A stretch of DNA of 64,000 bases from a bacterium (GCA_030431515.1 JAUIIX010000006.1:31110-95109), one strand, 5' to 3'. Shown: positions 54,810-63,692, counted from the stretch's first letter. Translations and numbers: made by a program. Notes: generated by a model from the sequence alone, not told the origin.

Positions 54810-55424
54810 ATGATAAAAGTCGAAGATAGAATTTTAAAAGAATCAATTGAAAAATTTACCGAAATAGGATATACAGCCTTAAATTTAGATGATTTGTGCA
54901 GAGATTTGGGAATTAGTAAAAAAACTCTATATGATCATTACCCCTCGAAAAAAGAATTATTTCAAAAATGTGCCCAAAGTCTATTTGATGAAATGAGAGC
55001 TGAAAGTAATGCTGTTTTAGAAAAAATGGTTGAAAATAATGAATTTCATTTTTTTGAACAACTCGGTAATATGTATTCTGTTATTAATAAACATCATAAA
55101 AAATTAAAGCCGAAATTTATTGAAGATTTGAAAAAACACGCACATTCTGTCTGGGATTGTAGAATTGAATTTGAAAATGAAAAAAGAGAATATTTTGAAA
55201 AAATATGGAAACTTGGACTTAAAGAAGGTATGATTAAACCAAGTATTAATAAAAACATATATTATATGATGTATTTTGGTATTTTACATACTATAATGAG
55301 ACCAGATATCTTAGCAGATTTATCAATTTCATCGACACAAGCATTAGAACAAATTTATGAAATACTGATGTCAGGAATACTAACTGATGATGGTATTAAA
55401 GATTTCAAAGAGAAAACAAAATAA
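54810..55424 (+). CDS. TetR/AcrR-family transcriptional regulator
   Basis: 204 residues. The N-terminal HTH (ILKESIEKFTEIGYTALNLDDLCRDLGISKKTLYDHYPSKKELFQ, about 8-52) is typical of TetR; the C-terminal ligand-binding part is alpha-helical and has no recognisable specificity. The tolC, membrane fusion and RND genes follow 31 nt downstream on the same strand, so it very probably controls this efflux operon, itself included. Confidence 0.93.
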   Translation: MIKVEDRILKESIEKFTEIGYTALNLDDLCRDLGISKKTLYDHYPSKKELFQKCAQSLFDEMRAESNAVLEKMVENNEFHFFEQLGNMYSVINKHHKKLKPKFIEDLKKHAHSVWDCRIEFENEKREYFEKIWKLGLKEGMIKPSINKNIYYMMYFGILHTIMRPDILADLSISSTQALEQIYEILMSGILTDDGIKDFKEKTK

Positions 55425-55455
55425 TTTATTAAATAAAAAGGTTTTAGATTAGTAT

Positions 55456-56844
55456 ATGAAAAATATATTTATACTATTGTTGGTATTTTCAATAGTTGCA
55501 AAATCCAAAGAAAATTATGATCTGAATACTGCTATTGCGAAAGCATTAGAGAATAATCATAATGTAAAGATAGCAGAATACAATCTTGAAACAGCTCAAA
55601 AAGATGTAAAAGAGGCGTATGGATATGCTTATCCAAGAGTTGATTTGAACGCAAATTATAACCGTTCAATTATCAAACAAAAAATAGTTTTTGCTGGTGG
55701 AGGAACAAGTAGTTTTTTTCCTCAACCTTTAGTAGCTGCTATTGCTCAAGCAGTTGGTGCTAACCCTGAAGATTTACTTGGAAGTAGTAATGCTTCTGAA
55801 TATTCGGCTATTACTGCTGGGTCAAACAATAACTTCAGAGCTCAAGTTGAATTAGTTCAGCCACTATTCGATTATACTGTATTTACTGGAATTGGGAGTT
55901 CTGCTATTTATAAAAAAGTAGTTGAAGAAAGTTTAAATTCTGAGCAATCAAGAACTGTTAAAAATACTAAAGTTGCTTTTTTCTCAGCTATTTTGGCAAA
56001 GGAATCAATTGAATTAGTTCAATCAAGTTTAGATAATGCTCAAAAAAGATATGATGAAATATCTATTATGTTCAATGAAGGATTGATATCTGAGTATGAG
56101 CAATTAAGAGCAAGTGTTCAAGTTTCTAATTTGAAAACAGAATTGGCAAATGTTGAAACTAACTATATAAATGCTAAGAATAACTTAAAATTAGTAATTG
56201 GTATTGAAAACAATGAAGATATTGAAATACAAGATTCTTTTGAAAAATATTTAAAGAATGATAAACTCCCTAATTTAGATGAATCTTATGCAGAATTATT
56301 AACTACTAATAATGATTTAAAGTCATTAGAATATCAAGTAGAAGTTCAAGACGCATTTATTGATTTAGGTAAAGCAGACTATATGCCAAGATTAAGTTTG
56401 TTTGCTAACTATGTATATCAAGGTCAATCAGATGATTTTGATTTCTTTACTGTTGACCAATCTGATGTTGGGATTAGATTATCAATGAATTTATTTAATG
56501 GTTTTCAAACTAATACAAAAGTAGAAAAAGCACAAATAAATAAGCAAATAGCAATTACTCAAAAATTACTATTAACTCAATCTTTGAGAAATAATATTGA
56601 AAATGTGATTTTGAGAATGGAAACTGCGAACAAACAAATTGAGTCAACTCAAGCTAATATGAAACAAGCACAACGTGCTTATGAAATTTCAAAAATAAGA
56701 TTTAATGAAGGTGTAGGTTCTCAACTTGAAATGAATGATGCAGATTTAGCATTGAGACAAGCATCGATTAATTACTTAAACGCATCTTATAATTTTCTTT
56801 CTGCTCAGTCGGAGTATGAAAACTTAATTGGTAAAATAAATTAA
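55456..56844 (+). CDS. TolC-family outer-membrane efflux protein
   Basis: 462 residues. Signal peptide about 1-16. Two OEP repeats with long helices: NYDLNTAIAKALENNHNVKIAEYNLETAQKDVKEAYGYAYPRVDLN begins the first, DLKSLEYQVEVQDAFIDLGKADYMPRLSL the second; the C-terminal QAQRAYEISKIRFNEGVGSQLEMNDADLALRQASINYL is conserved. It forms the trimeric outer-membrane duct of the efflux pump encoded by the next two genes. Confidence 0.93.
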   Translation: MKNIFILLLVFSIVAKSKENYDLNTAIAKALENNHNVKIAEYNLETAQKDVKEAYGYAYPRVDLNANYNRSIIKQKIVFAGGGTSSFFPQPLVAAIAQAVGANPEDLLGSSNASEYSAITAGSNNNFRAQVELVQPLFDYTVFTGIGSSAIYKKVVEESLNSEQSRTVKNTKVAFFSAILAKESIELVQSSLDNAQKRYDEISIMFNEGLISEYEQLRASVQVSNLKTELANVETNYINAKNNLKLVIGIENNEDIEIQDSFEKYLKNDKLPNLDESYAELLTTNNDLKSLEYQVEVQDAFIDLGKADYMPRLSLFANYVYQGQSDDFDFFTVDQSDVGIRLSMNLFNGFQTNTKVEKAQINKQIAITQKLLLTQSLRNNIENVILRMETANKQIESTQANMKQAQRAYEISKIRFNEGVGSQLEMNDADLALRQASINYLNASYNFLSAQSEYENLIGKIN

Positions 56845-56865
56845 TATTAAAGGTTTTAAATTTTT

Positions 56866-58011
56866 ATGAAAAAAATGATTATTATTCTTTCTCTTGTTGC
56901 TATTATTATACAGGCATGTTCTGGCGAAGCAAGTGAAGATCCAAAAACAAAATTAGCTGATTTAAAAAAACAAAAAGAAGCTATTGAAAAAGAAATCGCA
57001 ACTTTAGAAAGCAAGCTTGATATAGTTGAAGTTGATAAAAAAGTACCTGTTCAAGTTATGAAATTGAATAGACAAGAATTTACTAAGTTTGTGAATATGC
57101 AGTCTGTTGTATATTCTGACAAAAACTCAAATTTGAGTACTAAATTATCTGGTGTTATTACTAATATTAATGTTGAACCAGGTGATTTTGTTCAAGCCGG
57201 TCAAGTGTTATTAGAGTTAGATAATTCAATCCAAAAAAGAAGATTAGCAGAAGCCAAAAATAAATTTGAGTTTATTGAAACTGTATTTAAAAGACAAGAG
57301 TCAATTTGGAATAAAAAAGTTGGTTCTGAAATAGACTACTTAAAAGCTAAAAATGATTATGAAACTATGCAAAAAAGTATTGCTTTGATTGAAGAAGAAA
57401 TTGACCTCCTAAAATTGAAAGCTCCTTTTGCTGGTACTGTTGATATGGTATTACCTAAAATTGGTGAAGCATTAAGTCCTGGTATGGGAGCTGTTGTGAT
57501 GTCTTCGACTGCTAATTTAGAAGTGAGAGCTGAATTTCCAGAAAACTACTATAGCAAAATTAAAAAAGGAAATAATGTAAAAGTTTATTTTCCTGATTTA
57601 GATAATGATACTTTAGATCTTAAAATTTCAAGTATTTCAGAAACTATTGATACTAAAAATAGAACTATGACTGCGATTATTAAAATACCTAACAAGGTAA
57701 AAGATGTAAAACCAAATATGACTTGTGTTACTAAATTTGCAACTTATAAAACTGATAGCGCTATCGTTATTCCTATTAATTTAGTTCAAAAAGAGAATGA
57801 CAAAACATTTGTTTATGTTGCTGTAAAAGGTAGTGATGGCAAAACTAAAAGCGAAAAAAGATTTGTTACTGTAGGAAATGACTATAATGATAAAGTAGAA
57901 GTGGTATCTGGCTTAAAAGCAGATGAACTTTTAATTACTTATGGTGCAAATGATGTGGCTGAGAATACTATTATTGAAGTATCTCAAGTAGTAGAAAATT
58001 CTAATTATTAA
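56866..58011 (+). CDS. RND efflux membrane fusion protein (HlyD/AcrA-like lipoprotein)
   Basis: 381 residues. Lipoprotein signal (IIIQAC). An initial coiled coil (KLADLKKQKEAIEKEIATLESKL) comes before the barrel-sandwich/lipoyl half GVITNINVEPGDFVQAGQVLLELDN, the alpha-hairpin (about 120-180), LKAPFAGTVDMVLPKIGEALSPG and the beta-barrel with VYFPDLDND and VTKFATYKTDSAIVIP. It bridges the RND pump and TolC in the periplasm. The short extra N-terminal coiled coil is unusual for AcrA relatives. Confidence 0.93.
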   Translation: MKKMIIILSLVAIIIQACSGEASEDPKTKLADLKKQKEAIEKEIATLESKLDIVEVDKKVPVQVMKLNRQEFTKFVNMQSVVYSDKNSNLSTKLSGVITNINVEPGDFVQAGQVLLELDNSIQKRRLAEAKNKFEFIETVFKRQESIWNKKVGSEIDYLKAKNDYETMQKSIALIEEEIDLLKLKAPFAGTVDMVLPKIGEALSPGMGAVVMSSTANLEVRAEFPENYYSKIKKGNNVKVYFPDLDNDTLDLKISSISETIDTKNRTMTAIIKIPNKVKDVKPNMTCVTKFATYKTDSAIVIPINLVQKENDKTFVYVAVKGSDGKTKSEKRFVTVGNDYNDKVEVVSGLKADELLITYGANDVAENTIIEVSQVVENSNY

Positions 58012-58032
58012 TAAAGGCATTGAAAATATATA

Positions 58033-61000
58033 ATGAGCGATTTTAATTTTAAACCGACCACTTGGGCTTTAAATAATAAAGTAACTATATTTGTTACCAC
58101 AATTTTAATTTCCTTAGCTGGTATGATTGCCTATAACGGATTACCTAAAGAACAATTCCCTGAAATAGTAATACCAACTGTTTATATTGGAACTGTTTAT
58201 GCTGGTACTTCTCCCGAAGATATTGAAAATCTGATTACTCGTCAGATTGAGAAAAAACTAAAATCTGTTACTGGTGTTAAGAAAATCTCAAGTAAATCTA
58301 TTCAAGATTTTTCTGCTATCACTGTTGAATTTAGCACAGGCGTTGAGCCATCTGTTGCAAAATCAAGAACAGCTGATGCAGTTGATAATGCTATGAGTGA
58401 TTTACCAACGGATATGGAACAAGACCCGATGGTGCAGGAAATTGACTTTTCTGAATTTCCGATTCAATCAGTAAACGTATCAGGACCTTACGATTTAGAT
58501 GAGATCAAGAAATATGCTGAGCAAATTCAAGATGAAGCAGAACAATTAAAGCAAGTTACTAGAGTTGATTTGATAGGTGACTTAGTAAAAGAAGTCCAAA
58601 TCAATGTTAATATTTACAAAATGCAATTGTCTGGTATTGACTTTGGTGACATATCAAATGCAATTAAAAATGAGAATATTAATCTTGCTGGTGGTAATAT
58701 TGACGTAGGAAATCTTGAAAGAACAATTAGAGTGGTTGGTCAATTCAAAGATGTGAAAGAACTTGAAGACGTTATTATTAGAGCGAGTCAAGGAAACACT
58801 CTATACTTAAGAGATATTGCTGAAGTAAAATTTACTGATGCAAAAAGAGAGAGTTTTGCAAGATTAAACCACAACCCAGTTATTGCATTAAATGTAATTA
58901 AAAGAAGTGGTGAAAACCTAATTGAAGCTGCAGAAGGTATTGAACAGATAATTACTAAACTAAAAGAAACATCTTTTCCAAAAGATTTAGAAATAGTAAT
59001 TACAAATGATTTATCAGTAAATACTAAAACATCTATAAACGAATTAATAAACTCAGTTATTATTGGATTTTTACTTGTAACAATAGTATTATTATTCTTT
59101 ATGGGGATTAGAAATGCTGTATTCGTAGGTTTAGCAGTTCCTTTATCTTCGTTCTTATCCTTTATGATATTACCAGGTTTAGATTTTACATTTAATATCA
59201 TGGTAACATTCTCCTTACTATTAGGATTAGGAATAGTAGTAGATAATGCGATTGTAGTAATCGAAAATACTTATCGTCTTCATACTAAAGAAGGATATGA
59301 TGTAAAAGAAGCTGCAAGAATTGCTGCTGGTGAAGTATTTATGCCAGTATTAGCCGGTACAATTACAACAATAGCACCTTTCTTCCCTCTTCTATTCTGG
59401 CCAGGTATTATTGGTGAATTTATGTACTTCCTACCTGCAGTTTTAATTATTGTTTTAACAGCATCATTATTTGTTGCCTTTATTATCAATCCAGTTTTTG
59501 CATTGCAATTTATGGATGACGGAAAAGCAAAAGCAAAAGGAAACAAAAACTTATTTGTAATGTCTGCAGTAACAGGAACATTTGCTTTGTTATTTCATTT
59601 TATTGCTATGAGCAATGGAAGTGAAGGACTTAAATTAGTAGCAAACTTAATTATTTGGGGAATTGGAATTGCATTCTTTAATAAGTTTATATTAGTTCCA
59701 CTAATTATAACACCATTCCAAGAAAAATTAATACCTGCTGCTATAAGTACTTATAGAAAAATACTATCATCTATTATTGTTAAAAGAAGACCATTTTTAG
59801 TATTAACAGGTGCTTTTGTAGTTCTTATAATTTCTATAATGATAATGGGATCAAGATCACCAAAAGTAGATTTCTTCCCAGACCCAGACCCTAACTCTGC
59901 AATAGTTTATATCGAATTACCACTTGGCACAAGAGCCGCAGTAACTGATTCTATTACTCAAATTATTGAAGATAAGGTGTTTAATATCGTTGGTGAAGAT
60001 AACCCAATGGTGAAATCAATTCAATCAAATATTGCTATAGGTGCTGGTGATCCAATGGATCCTGATAGAAATCCTAAATCAAATAAAGGTAAAGTTACAG
60101 TTTCTTTCGTGGAGTTTGGAAAAAGAAATGGAAATGGTACTTGGGCAATACTGAATAGTATTAGAGATGAAATTAAAGGTATGCCAGGAGTTTCAATTAA
60201 AGTAGAAAAAGAACAAGCTGGTCCTCCAACAGGTAAACCAATTAATATTGAAATACATGGTGCTGAATTGGGAGTACTTACACAAGTTTCTGAAAAATTT
60301 AGATCAGTTATTGTTGATTCATCTTCTATAGAAGGTATTGAAAACTTACAATCTGATTTGGAATTAAATAAACCAGAGATAATTGTAAATGTAAATAGAG
60401 AGAAAGCTAACAAAGAAGGTATTTCTTCAATGCAAGTTGCTTCTGCAATTAGAACTGCACTATATGGTAGAGAAATCGATAAATTCACTATCGGAGAAGA
60501 TGACTATGATATAATGCTAAGAATAGATGAAGATTATAGATATGATATACCTACATTATTAAATATGAGATTATCTTTCCGTGAACCGACAGGAAAATTT
60601 AGACAAGTTCCTATTGCTTCAATGGTTACTATGGAGTATGCTAACTCTTATGGTGGTATAAATCGTAAAAATAATAATCGTGTAGTTACTTTATCTTCTA
60701 ATGTTTTAGAAGGGTATAATGCTAACGAAATAGTAGCGGATATTCAAAAATTATCTGAAAAATTTAATTTGCCAGAAGGATACGAAATAAAATTCACTGG
60801 TGAGCAAGAAGACCAAGCCGAAACTTCAAACTTCTTGGGATTAGCTTTTGGAATATCAATAATGTTAGTTTTCTTAACACTTGTAGTTATGTTTAACTCA
60901 GTTATCAAACCATTAATAATATTTACAACAATACTATTCTCACTGATTGGTGTATTTTTAGGACTTGCATTATCTGGTATGGATATCGTAATAGTAATGA

Positions 61001-61464
61001 CAGGTGTTGGTATTATATCATTAGCAGGAATTGTAGTAAATAATGGTATATTATTGATTGACTTTACAGATGAACTTTTAAGAAGAAAAGCAAAAACTAG
61101 AACTGCAATTATTGAGGGGGGATCGATAAGATTTACACCTGTAATCCTAACAGCATCATCTACAATGCTTGGTTTAGTGCCACTTGCATCTGGTATGAAT
61201 ATCGATTTTTATACATTACTAACAGAATGGAATCCACAAATTAACTTCTATGGAAATGATAATACAGCATTCTTTGCACCATTATCGTGGGCAATTATAT
61301 TTGGATTATCATTCTCAACGGTACTTACTTTATTTGTAGTTCCGTCGATGTATATGATACAATATAATATGAAGTTGAAATTTAGATTCTTCAGACAGAA
61401 AAAGAAAAGTGTTCCAGTGGCTGCTTTAAAAGTATTATTTGGAAAACTACCAAGATTAGCATAA
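58033..61464 (+). CDS. RND-family efflux permease (HAE1/AcrB-like)
   Basis: 1143 residues, somewhat longer than AcrB (about 1050). The N-terminal helix (NNKVTIFVTTILISLAGMIAYNGLPKEQFPEI), first porter domain, TM block with NSVIIGFLLVTIVLLFFMGIRNAVFVGLAVP and VVDNAIVVIENTYRL (near residue 403, a single Asp where AcrB has two), second porter domain and a second TM block are all present. It pumps hydrophobic compounds or lipids out through TolC using the proton gradient. An insertion near 490-545 adds two extra hydrophobic stretches. It ends at a bidirectional terminator. Confidence 0.94.
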   Translation: MSDFNFKPTTWALNNKVTIFVTTILISLAGMIAYNGLPKEQFPEIVIPTVYIGTVYAGTSPEDIENLITRQIEKKLKSVTGVKKISSKSIQDFSAITVEFSTGVEPSVAKSRTADAVDNAMSDLPTDMEQDPMVQEIDFSEFPIQSVNVSGPYDLDEIKKYAEQIQDEAEQLKQVTRVDLIGDLVKEVQINVNIYKMQLSGIDFGDISNAIKNENINLAGGNIDVGNLERTIRVVGQFKDVKELEDVIIRASQGNTLYLRDIAEVKFTDAKRESFARLNHNPVIALNVIKRSGENLIEAAEGIEQIITKLKETSFPKDLEIVITNDLSVNTKTSINELINSVIIGFLLVTIVLLFFMGIRNAVFVGLAVPLSSFLSFMILPGLDFTFNIMVTFSLLLGLGIVVDNAIVVIENTYRLHTKEGYDVKEAARIAAGEVFMPVLAGTITTIAPFFPLLFWPGIIGEFMYFLPAVLIIVLTASLFVAFIINPVFALQFMDDGKAKAKGNKNLFVMSAVTGTFALLFHFIAMSNGSEGLKLVANLIIWGIGIAFFNKFILVPLIITPFQEKLIPAAISTYRKILSSIIVKRRPFLVLTGAFVVLIISIMIMGSRSPKVDFFPDPDPNSAIVYIELPLGTRAAVTDSITQIIEDKVFNIVGEDNPMVKSIQSNIAIGAGDPMDPDRNPKSNKGKVTVSFVEFGKRNGNGTWAILNSIRDEIKGMPGVSIKVEKEQAGPPTGKPINIEIHGAELGVLTQVSEKFRSVIVDSSSIEGIENLQSDLELNKPEIIVNVNREKANKEGISSMQVASAIRTALYGREIDKFTIGEDDYDIMLRIDEDYRYDIPTLLNMRLSFREPTGKFRQVPIASMVTMEYANSYGGINRKNNNRVVTLSSNVLEGYNANEIVADIQKLSEKFNLPEGYEIKFTGEQEDQAETSNFLGLAFGISIMLVFLTLVVMFNSVIKPLIIFTTILFSLIGVFLGLALSGMDIVIVMTGVGIISLAGIVVNNGILLIDFTDELLRRKAKTRTAIIEGGSIRFTPVILTASSTMLGLVPLASGMNIDFYTLLTEWNPQINFYGNDNTAFFAPLSWAIIFGLSFSTVLTLFVVPSMYMIQYNMKLKFRFFRQKKKSVPVAALKVLFGKLPRLA

Positions 61465-61485
61465 TAATCTAAAATATATAGACAT

Positions 61486-61519
61486 AAAAAAAGGAGTGCA
61501 AAATTTGTACTCCTTTTTT
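61486..61519. terminator. Bidirectional terminator after the RND operon
   Basis: AAAAAAAGGAGT (61486-61497) pairs with ACTCCTTTTTT (61509-61519); the loop GCAAAATTTGT pairs further. It lies between the RND gene and the convergent lipoprotein genes. Confidence 0.9.
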
Positions 61520-61548
61520 ATTAATAATATTGATTCAGTATTCAAAAA

Positions 61549-62025
61549 TTAATCTTGTAATTTAATATACTCATTTTCATCAATAGTTTTGAAATCAATT
61601 AGATTTTCATTCTCATCATATTCACCATAGAAATAACCGTTTCCATTATCAGAAACTTTAGCAGTAACATCTACTACAGCATCTCCTTTTACTTCAACAA
61701 ATTCTTGACCGTAAATTAATGGAATATACCAACGACCATAAGTGATTACTACATTTGTAAGAGCAACTGCTCCTGGAGTAGCTTCTATTGCATTATCAAT
61801 AGCTTCTTTTAAAGATTCATCAGTTCTTACATTACCTGTCGGAAAAACTACAATTATATTAACTCTAAATTCTCCTGTATTTCTTGCTTTCGTTACTTTA
61901 TAATTTTTATCGTAATTAAAATTTTTTGTGCTTAATAGTGTAAAGTCCATTGTTCTACGAGAGCAAGAACTTAGTGCCAAAGATCCTATTATTAATGCTA
62001 AAGTTAAAAATGTAATTCTTTTCAT
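61549..62025 (-). CDS. Small lipoprotein, paralogue A
   Basis: 158 residues. Lipobox LALSSC (Cys21). After SRRTMDFTLLSTKNFN the protein has VNIIVVFPTGNVRTDESLKEAIDNAIEATPGAVALTNVVITYGRWYIPLIYGQ, and EVKGDAVVDV. The neighbouring gene 62030-62518 has the same framework. I do not know the function of this family; the pair is separated by 4 nt. Confidence 0.8.
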   Translation of the reverse strand: MKRITFLTLALIIGSLALSSCSRRTMDFTLLSTKNFNYDKNYKVTKARNTGEFRVNIIVVFPTGNVRTDESLKEAIDNAIEATPGAVALTNVVITYGRWYIPLIYGQEFVEVKGDAVVDVTAKVSDNGNGYFYGEYDENENLIDFKTIDENEYIKLQD

Positions 62026-62029
62026 ATTC

Positions 62030-62518
62030 TTATTCTCCTGATTTTAATATATTGAAATCCAAACTAGAAACTTCTTTTACAGTTTCAACATTATTTTCGT
62101 CAATGTTAACTACAAAATACTTGTCACTTTTTTCGTAGTTAGAAGCAATTTTTGGGTCAATAATTGGATCACCTTCTACTTGCACGGACATTGTTCCAAA
62201 AATTAATGGAATGTAAAATCCTTTTGCTGTTACAACTCCGTTTGCTAATCCAACACAACCTGGTACAGATTCTATCGTATTATCAATTGCTTGTTTAATC
62301 ATTTGCCCACCAAAATAACTTTTAGTAGGTATAACAATAATTATGTGGAATTTTTCTTCCGACATTGCTCTTGTTTTTTGAACATTATATTCTTTCATTC
62401 TTGTTACATCATAATTCTTAGTAGAAATTAATGTAAAGTCAATTATTCTTTGTGAGCAACTACTAAGAATAAAAGCCAAAGAGAAGGCAAGTATTATTAA
62501 TTTTATACTTTTTCCCAT
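62030..62518 (-). CDS. Small lipoprotein, paralogue B
   Basis: 162 residues. Lipobox FILSSC (Cys21). Same layout as paralogue A: RIIDFTLISTKNYD, IIVIPTKSYFGGQ, IKQAIDNTIESVPGCVGLANGVVTAKGFYIPLIFGTMSVQVEGDPIIDP. The conserved parts are DFTL.STKN, the AIDN.IE..PG block and the YIPLI.G block. It is transcribed first, so A is the downstream copy of a tandem duplication. Confidence 0.8.
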   Translation of the reverse strand: MGKSIKLIILAFSLAFILSSCSQRIIDFTLISTKNYDVTRMKEYNVQKTRAMSEEKFHIIIVIPTKSYFGGQMIKQAIDNTIESVPGCVGLANGVVTAKGFYIPLIFGTMSVQVEGDPIIDPKIASNYEKSDKYFVVNIDENNVETVKEVSSLDFNILKSGE

Positions 62519-62608
62519 AAATAAAACCCCTTTTATAATTGATAAAAAAGCAAACTACTAAAAATTTTTGAATTATCTATCTAATAAATAATTATTTTAA
62601 AAATATTT

Positions 62609-62640
62609 TTTGAAATAGAAAGTATTTATTCTTAATTTTG
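62609..62640 (+). promoter_or_regulatory. Promoter of the zinc-finger-like lipoprotein gene
   Basis: TTTG (62609-62612), 20 nt, TAATTTTG (62633-62640): an exact match to TTTG-N20-TAnnTTTG. The start codon is 57 nt further on. Confidence 0.65.
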
Positions 62641-62697
62641 ATTAATTATTTGAAGATATATTAAAAATATATCACGCTAAACAATTTATATAACTAT

Positions 62698-63150
62698 ATG
62701 AAAAATATAATACTATTCGTATTGCTGTTTGGGTTAATTTTAAGTTCCTGCGAAGATATACCTTGTGATAAATGCAATGGTAGTGGAAAAGTAGAAGTGA
62801 AAGCAGAAATTGAGTCAGCTTATGAGTTAGTTGATGCAAAATACGACAAAAAATTCAAGTTATTTTCTGGTGGCTATGAATGTGAAGTAGTGTATGAAAT
62901 TAAAAATCTGAGTGAGAAAGCTGGCAATTTTGAAATAAAAACATTTTTTATTTATGATGAAATTGGTGAAAAAGAAGTTATAAAAACTATCCATGTTGCT
63001 GCTGGTGAAACAAAAATTCTAAAGTTTGACTATAAAAACAAAGTAGAACCTGACGATATAAAACATAAAATAAAAGCACCAAGAATTACCACAAAGGAAA
63101 AAGTAAATTGCGATAAATGTGGTGGCTCTGGGAAGATGAAAGAAGACTAA
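62698..63150 (+). CDS. Small lipoprotein with DnaJ-like CxxCxGxG motifs at both ends
   Basis: 150 residues. Lipobox LILSSC (Cys18). Directly after the anchor comes C23-D-K-C26-N-G-S-G, and the last residues are C138-D-K-C141-G-G-S-G; both match the zinc-binding repeat of DnaJ. The middle (about 35-130) looks like a beta-sandwich (ECEVVYEIKNLSEKAGNFEIKTFFIYDEIG). The two half-sites could meet to make one zinc centre. Function unknown. Confidence 0.75.
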   Translation: MKNIILFVLLFGLILSSCEDIPCDKCNGSGKVEVKAEIESAYELVDAKYDKKFKLFSGGYECEVVYEIKNLSEKAGNFEIKTFFIYDEIGEKEVIKTIHVAAGETKILKFDYKNKVEPDDIKHKIKAPRITTKEKVNCDKCGGSGKMKED

Positions 63151-63225
63151 TCATATTTTCAAATTAATAATTATTCATAGAAAAATAAAAAACATTTATA
63201 AAATATTAAATCTTAATTTCGCATA

Positions 63226-63252
63226 GTGATTCAGAGCGAATACGATGAATCC
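63226..63252 (+). repeat. Dispersed short repeat, copy
   Basis: GTGATTCAGAGCGAATACGAT then GAATCC. Confidence 0.65.
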
Positions 63253-63338
63253 ATTTCTTTATGAATAGCCACCTGTTTTAACTGGTGGACTTGTAAACAT
63301 ATTAAAAAATAGCTTTAGCCAAATATTCAGATTCTCTC

Positions 63339-63364
63339 GTCATTCAGAGCGAAGCGTGGAATCC
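63339..63364 (+). repeat. Dispersed short repeat, best-conserved copy
   Basis: GTCATTCAGAGCGAAGCGTG then GAATCC, the copy closest to the consensus. Confidence 0.75.
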
Positions 63365-63382
63365 ATCTCTTAAAAACTCTAC

Positions 63383-63409
63383 GTCATTCTGAGGCGTAGC
63401 CGAAGAATC
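63383..63409 (+). repeat. Dispersed short repeat, variant copy
   Basis: GTCATTCTGAGGCGTAGCCG then AAGAATC, a variant with T for A and an extra G; it lies 19 nt after the previous copy in the same orientation. Confidence 0.65.
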
Positions 63410-63440
63410 TCCCAGAAATTACAAACCTAACTTTAAACAT

Positions 63441-63482
63441 TTTTCTTTGAAAAAAACGAAAAACGCTATTTTTACTGCAAAT
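63441..63482 (+). repeat. Second shared intergenic element, copy B
   Basis: CTTTGAAAAAAACGAAAAAC then GCTATTTTTACTGCAAAT; related to 48411-48452. Confidence 0.5.
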
Positions 63483-63558
63483 TTTTTCATCAGAAGGATA
63501 ACACAAAAAATCAGCGGAGCTAAATACTACAAAAATCTCCTAACTTGCTAATATTACG

Positions 63559-63591
63559 AACCTTCCGAAGGTTCAAAACCTTCGGAAGGTT
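63559..63591. repeat. Perfect 15-bp inverted repeat
   Basis: AACCTTCCGAAGGTT (63559-63573) and AACCTTCGGAAGGTT (63577-63591) are exact reverse complements with a 3-nt loop (CAA); each arm is itself nearly palindromic. No T run follows. Confidence 0.7.
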
Positions 63592-63660
63592 AAGACTTCT
63601 AAAATAATTCATCTTTTTGCGAGATAAAACTGCATTTAATGTGTCTTTGTATATATACGA

Positions 63661-63692
63661 TTTGCAAATTTTAAAAAAGTTGTGTAATTTTA
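63661..63692 (+). promoter_or_regulatory. Promoter of the right-edge gene
   Basis: TTTG (63661-63664), 20 nt, TAATTTTA (63685-63692), one mismatch to the Bacteroidota consensus, 20 nt before the ATG at 63713. Confidence 0.55.

Noticed and set aside
60021..60488. 155-codon frame opposite the RND gene, with others at 58788-59201 and 59280-59546
   Set aside because: Antisense shadows of a strongly conserved coding sequence; no domains.
63226..63409. CRISPR array
   Set aside because: Three short similar units occur, but spacing is irregular, units differ and no cas genes are present.
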